Shown here: positions 61,174-64,000 of the stretch, piece by piece
Position numbering within the stretch: position 1 is the stretch's first letter
Layout of the letters: every line of letters starts with the position of its first letter
DNA from: Verrucomicrobiota bacterium
Lineage (GTDB): Bacteria; Verrucomicrobiota; Verrucomicrobiia; Limisphaerales; UBA9464
Assembly: GCA_017309115.1 (NCBI GenBank)
Contig: JAFLEF010000002.1
Coordinates: forward strand, 62,001-126,000
DNA: 64,000 nucleotides
Direction: 5' to 3'
Position numbers and translations under genes: made by a program
The notes under the pieces: model-generated
What the model was told of the DNA's origin: nothing
The model's database searches: none
What the model saw: only the letters and a program-made list of their open reading frames with translations

Positions 61174-61201
61174 TTGTCACTAGGAAGGCCAGTCCTATAA
61201 T
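61174..61201 (+). promoter_or_regulatory. Near-consensus sigma-70 promoter
   Basis: TTGTCA (61174-61179) and TATAAT (61196-61201) are spaced by 16 bases, the best promoter match I found in the window. The -10 box overlaps the ATG at 61200, so that codon cannot be in the transcript. Transcription should begin near 61208, about seven bases before the ATG at 61215. Confidence 0.75.
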
Positions 61202-61214
61202 GAACGGACCTGAA

Positions 61215-61562
61215 ATGAAACGTGATCCACTAAAACAGTTCACTGCACTCCGTGACTCGCTTTCGAAGCGGAAAGAGGTGCTCGAAGCCGAATTGGCCCG
61301 GATCAACTCCGCTCTCGGAGTTGCTGCGGCTGCGGTTTCCTCAGCGACCGGCCGTTCCAGCCGGGCGCAGAACACCATGTCCCTGAAGGAAGCCGTCATG
61401 GCCGCCACGAAGAGCAAGCCGCTCACCAAGCCGGAGATCCTCGAGGCGGTGGCCAAATTGGGCTACAAGTTCGCAGCGAAGGATCCGATGAATTCGCTGA
61501 ACACGCTGCTCTACACCGATAAGGGAATCAAAAACCACGGTGGCAAGTTCGGTCCGGCCTGA
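61215..61562 (+). CDS. Small DNA-binding-like protein (coiled coil plus HTH)
   Basis: This 115-aa basic protein is counted from the ATG at 61215, chosen because the -10 box covers the upstream in-frame ATG at 61200. Residues 7-36 form an amphipathic helix likely to be a coiled coil (LRDSLSKRKEVLEAELARI). The C-terminal 60 residues (MSLKEAVMAATKSKPLTKPEILEAVAKLGYKF then NTLLYTDKGIKNHGGKFG) resemble a winged-helix module of the HARE-HTH type. A DNA-binding or nucleoid-associated role is inferred. A strong promoter and a strong terminator frame it as a single-gene, highly expressed unit. Confidence 0.7.
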   Translation: MKRDPLKQFTALRDSLSKRKEVLEAELARINSALGVAAAAVSSATGRSSRAQNTMSLKEAVMAATKSKPLTKPEILEAVAKLGYKFAAKDPMNSLNTLLYTDKGIKNHGGKFGPA

Positions 61563-61584
61563 GCGCCTGACCAGAACATCGTCA

Positions 61585-61610
61585 GCCCGCCGAACCCGGC
61601 GGGCTTTTTC
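61585..61610 (+). terminator. Intrinsic terminator after the small HTH gene
   Basis: AGCCCGCCG (61585-61593) and CGGCGGGCT (61598-61606) form a 9-bp perfect stem with loop AACC, followed by TTTTTC. It separates the small gene from hisF. Confidence 0.9.
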
Positions 61611-61648
61611 ATTTCCCGAATCCGTCTCCCCTAACATAGTCGCCACCC

Positions 61649-62440
61649 ATGCTCGCTCGCCGCGTTATCCCCTGCCTCGATGTTCATGATGGACAGGTCA
61701 CTCGTGGAGTCCAATTCGGCCGGGCAGAAACGGGAGGATTGCGCAATGTCGGGGATCCGGTGGAGCTGGCGGTTCGTTACAACGATCAAGGGGCCGACGA
61801 AATGGTCTTTTTCGACATCACTGCCAGCGCCCATGGGCGCGCCTCTATGGTGGACGTGATTGAACGGACGGCTGATCGATGCTTCATGCCTCTCACCGTC
61901 GGCGGAGGCATCCGGACCGTCGAAGACATGAGCGCCATGCTGCTCGCCGGGGCCGACAAAGTAAGCATTAACTCCTCCGCTTTGCAGAATCCCGACCTGA
62001 TTCGTGCGGGTGCCGAGAAGTTCGGCAGTCAATGCATTGTCGTATCTGTTGATGCCAAGCGTACCGCCCCCGGGAGGTGGGAAGTTTTTGCCCGGGGCGG
62101 TCGCGAATCCACGGGACGGGAAGCGTTGGATTGGGCACAAGAGGCCGTTCAACTGGGCGCCGGAGAGATCGTCCTCAATTCGATCGACGCCGATGGAACG
62201 CGAAAGGGCTTCGATCTGGAGATTACCCGTCGTCTTAGCCAAGGTGTCAGTGTTCCCGTCGTTGCCAGTGGCGGTGCGGGCTCTTTGAAGCACATGGCAG
62301 ATGTCCTGCTGGAAGGACAAGCCGATGCCGTGCTCGCGGCCAGCATCTTCCACTTCGGAGAATTCACGGTCGGACAGGTGAAGGCGTATCTGCAGCAGGC
62401 CGGACTCCCCGTCCGGCTGGGCCCGAACGCTCGCCCCTAG
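61649..62440 (+). CDS. hisF: Imidazole glycerol phosphate synthase cyclase subunit
   Basis: HisF condenses the PRFAR intermediate with ammonia from HisH to give IGP and AICAR, a branch point of histidine and purine synthesis. The 263-aa TIM barrel has [19 protein letters not shown] with the first catalytic Asp, [13 protein letters not shown], and [10 protein letters not shown] with the second catalytic Asp. [20 protein letters not shown] and [14 protein letters not shown] follow. The other his genes except hisI are not in the window; hisI follows after a DUF486 gene. Confidence 0.97.
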   Translation: MLARRVIPCLDVHDGQVTRGVQFGRAETGGLRNVGDPVELAVRYNDQGADEMVFFDITASAHGRASMVDVIERTADRCFMPLTVGGGIRTVEDMSAMLLAGADKVSINSSALQNPDLIRAGAEKFGSQCIVVSVDAKRTAPGRWEVFARGGRESTGREALDWAQEAVQLGAGEIVLNSIDADGTRKGFDLEITRRLSQGVSVPVVASGGAGSLKHMADVLLEGQADAVLAASIFHFGEFTVGQVKAYLQQAGLPVRLGPNARP

Positions 62441-62518
62441 TATGCCGTTTACGCCTCTCCTGTTGTAGCTGCCCAGCGCAATTCGATTGCGACACACGCC
62501 TGCCAAAATCCCTACGAA

Positions 62519-62875
62519 ATGAATGCCTTGACCCAATCACTTTGGCTGCCTGTCCTGATGCTGTTTGTCAGCAATTTGTTCATGACCGTAGCTTGGTATG
62601 GTCATCTCAAATTCAAATCATCGCCACTGTGGATCGTAATTCTCGTCAGTTGGGGAATTGCGTTTTTCGAATACCTGATCCAAGTCCCGGCCAATCGCTG
62701 GGGCAGCGCTTCTCTAACTCCCTACCAGCTCAAAATCCTCCAGGAAGCGATCACGCTCGTAGTGTTCATGGGCTTCGCCTTCGCTTACTTTCACACCCGA
62801 CCGCAGTGGAACCACCTCGCCGCTTTTGCCTGCTTGGTAGGCGCTGTGGTCTTCGGATTTCTGCCGACCCGCTAA
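62519..62875 (+). CDS. DUF486/DMT-family small membrane protein
   Basis: This 118-aa protein has four membrane segments. WLPVLMLFVSNLFMTVAWYGHLKFK, WGIAFFEYLIQVPANRWGS, LTPYQLKILQEAITLVVFMGFAFAYF and the final helix AAFACLVGAVVFGFLPTR are characteristic of DUF486, a half-size DMT-like family. It is probably a homodimeric transporter or channel of unknown substrate. It sits between hisF (78 bases) and hisI (18 bases) on the same strand; a link to histidine metabolism is not established. Confidence 0.9.
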   Translation: MNALTQSLWLPVLMLFVSNLFMTVAWYGHLKFKSSPLWIVILVSWGIAFFEYLIQVPANRWGSASLTPYQLKILQEAITLVVFMGFAFAYFHTRPQWNHLAAFACLVGAVVFGFLPTR

Positions 62876-62893
62876 CTCCAACCCAATACCTGC

Positions 62894-63283
62894 ATGTCAT
62901 TCTTTGACCAATTGAAATGGAATTCCGATGGTCTAATCCCCGCCATCATTCAAGATCATCAGGATGGACGAGTACTCATGATGGCTTGGATGAACCGCGC
63001 CTCGTTGGAGAAGACTGTCGAGACCGGCCGAACCTGGTTTTGGAGTCGATCCCGTCAGAAGTTTTGGATGAAGGGTGAATCGAGCGGACACGTGCAGGTT
63101 GTTCGGGACCTCGCCTTCGACTGCGATGGAGACACCCTACTCATCCGGGTGGAACAAACGGGGGCCGCCTGCCATGAGGGATTTCGCAGTTGTTTCTTCC
63201 GTAGTGTCGAGGTTCCCGGGGCAACATGGCGCATTACCGAAGAGCGGTTGGAGACACCCGAACAGATGTACGGAAAAAAGTGA
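62894..63283 (+). CDS. hisI: Phosphoribosyl-AMP cyclohydrolase
   Basis: This zinc enzyme opens the adenine ring of phosphoribosyl-AMP, the third step of histidine synthesis. The 129-aa stand-alone form (not fused to HisE) has [19 protein letters not shown] and [38 protein letters not shown], the zinc and Mg-binding [21 protein letters not shown] and SCFFR complete the pattern. It belongs to the same + strand unit as hisF. Confidence 0.96.
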   Translation: MSFFDQLKWNSDGLIPAIIQDHQDGRVLMMAWMNRASLEKTVETGRTWFWSRSRQKFWMKGESSGHVQVVRDLAFDCDGDTLLIRVEQTGAACHEGFRSCFFRSVEVPGATWRITEERLETPEQMYGKK

Positions 63284-63322
63284 CCTGCCGAACCGCTGGT
63301 GGTCTTGGTAGCCCCGCTTTTT

Positions 63323-63841
63323 ATGATCGACGAGTTTCTCAGCTTCGGTTCGGAGGGGTGGTGGTTCCTGTTTGCCTTAATCGTTTTTGCTCGTGGTTGC
63401 GACCTGCTCTCCACTTACCTCGGAACTCCCACTTTGATGCTGGAAGGCAATCCCATCGTCCGTCGACTGGGTTGGAAAGGCGGCATTCCCGTGAGCCTGC
63501 TCATGGCCATGGGATATGCGACCTGGCCTTTGCTGGCGTTGTCCATTTCCACAACCAGTCTGCTGATAGCCGCCCGCAACCTGCAATCCGCTTGGATCAT
63601 GCGCTCCCTGGGTGAGGTGAATTACCGAATGTGGATGGCAGATCGTCTGGCCGAATCCCCCCGGGGGTTACCCTTGTTCTGCTTTTGGGGTGAATCCTTT
63701 CTTTTTGGAATTGTGGGTGTGGGCCTGATGTGGTTTGCCCAATGGCAACTGGTGCCATTTAGTGTAGGCTTGGGCATTGCCAGCTATGGCGTCGCGGTAG
63801 CGTTGTTTACCTCCTGGGCCTATTGGCGTTCGGGAAACTGA
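63323..63841 (+). CDS. Unrecognised four-helix membrane protein
   Basis: This protein of about 172 aa has hydrophobic segments at WWFLFALIVFARGCDLL, VSLLMAMGYATWPLLALS, FLFGIVGVGLMWFAQW and FSVGLGIASYGVAVALFTSW. The N-terminal part FARGCDLLSTYLGTPTLMLEGNPIVRRLGWKG recalls small DUF5658-type membrane proteins (D-x-x-S/T-T and EGNP), but the assignment is weak. ATG at 63323 or GTG at 63299 could be the start. It lies 39 bases after hisI and 17 bases before moaE, apparently in one transcription unit. Confidence 0.65.
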   Translation: MIDEFLSFGSEGWWFLFALIVFARGCDLLSTYLGTPTLMLEGNPIVRRLGWKGGIPVSLLMAMGYATWPLLALSISTTSLLIAARNLQSAWIMRSLGEVNYRMWMADRLAESPRGLPLFCFWGESFLFGIVGVGLMWFAQWQLVPFSVGLGIASYGVAVALFTSWAYWRSGN

Positions 63842-63858
63842 CAGTCCGAGGAACTGCC

Positions 63859-64000
63859 ATGCACCACAGCCTGTGCCTTACTGCGGAACCCATCGACGAA
63901 GCGGCGCTCATGCTGAGCCGACCTCCGCTACAGAACGACGGCGCGGTCTTGGTGTTTCTTGGCGTCGTCCGCGAACTGGAAGGTTCCGAACAACTGGCGG
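63859..64000 (+). CDS. moaE: Molybdopterin synthase catalytic subunit, 3' end cut by window
   Basis: An ATG at 63859 opens a frame to the right edge. About 47 residues are visible: an N-terminal CLTAEPIDEAALMLSRPP and then GAVLVFLGVVRELEGSEQL, the FxGxVR block that is diagnostic of MoaE. The enzyme transfers sulfur from MoaD to make molybdopterin. No other moa genes are within the window; the partner moaD may follow outside it. Confidence 0.85.
   Translation, partial: MHHSLCLTAEPIDEAALMLSRPPLQNDGAVLVFLGVVRELEGSEQLA

Overview
The window looks like chromosomal sequence from a GC-rich Gram-negative bacterium, most likely a Verrucomicrobiota member of the Pedosphaera/Limisphaera type. This placement is inferred from gene content: outer-membrane and LPS genes (kdsB, hldD, O-antigen ligase, an AsmA-like protein, LpoB), secreted HAF-repeat and LamG-like proteins sharing a C-terminal module common in that phylum, and few clear Shine-Dalgarno sequences. 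Base composition and codon use look uniform. No phage, IS element or CRISPR array was seen. Coding density is high, and the only non-coding stretch over 300 bases is the hldD-thrS divergent region.

Layout. 1-11 kb (+): tilS (cut by the window edge), ftsH with a strong terminator, rpe, an EamA transporter, an acyltransferase, pheT and two glycosyltransferases. 11-22 kb (mixed strands): a 35-aa membrane peptide, the nickel-pincer racemase larA, a HAF-repeat protein, an SMP-30-type lactonase, a dimeric dUTPase, a secreted protein with three LamG-like repeats, a lone receiver domain, larC, a DUF4870 protein and a LolA-like protein. 22-26 kb (+): holB, O-antigen ligase, prmA. 26-36 kb: transglutaminase and arginine deiminase (-), then a lipoprotein hydrolase, a HydE-like radical SAM enzyme, an ATP-grasp/alpha-E fusion, a second transglutaminase and an aldo/keto reductase (+). 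36-42 kb: two unknown proteins, a periplasmic rhodanese, a phosphotransacetylase split into two genes, a Tm-1-like protein and a CAU tRNA. 42-51.5 kb: an endonuclease-III relative, a membrane protein, an alkaline-phosphatase-like protein coupled to an acyltransferase, an M20 dipeptidase, and an hldD-AsmA pair.

The most interesting object is the thrS leader at 51.7-51.81 kb. A short reading frame ends in four consecutive threonine codons, an arginine codon and a stop. A 10-bp hairpin follows at once, and then an intrinsic terminator about 50 bases before thrS. No + strand gene lies upstream for that terminator to serve, so this looks like a threonine-codon transcription attenuator of a threonyl-tRNA synthetase. 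The enzyme itself lacks the N-terminal TGS domain.

53.8-64 kb: a monoamine oxidase-like protein overlaps the tail of ligA. On the minus strand, four consecutive lipoprotein genes (LpoB, COG3014, YcfL-like, unknown) run into kdsB and ligA. A small DNA-binding-like gene follows with a near-consensus promoter over its first ATG. Last come hisF, a DUF486 gene, hisI, an unknown membrane protein and the start of moaE. Overall the window mixes translation, DNA maintenance and envelope functions with an accessory amide/peptide-chemistry neighbourhood at 26-36 kb.
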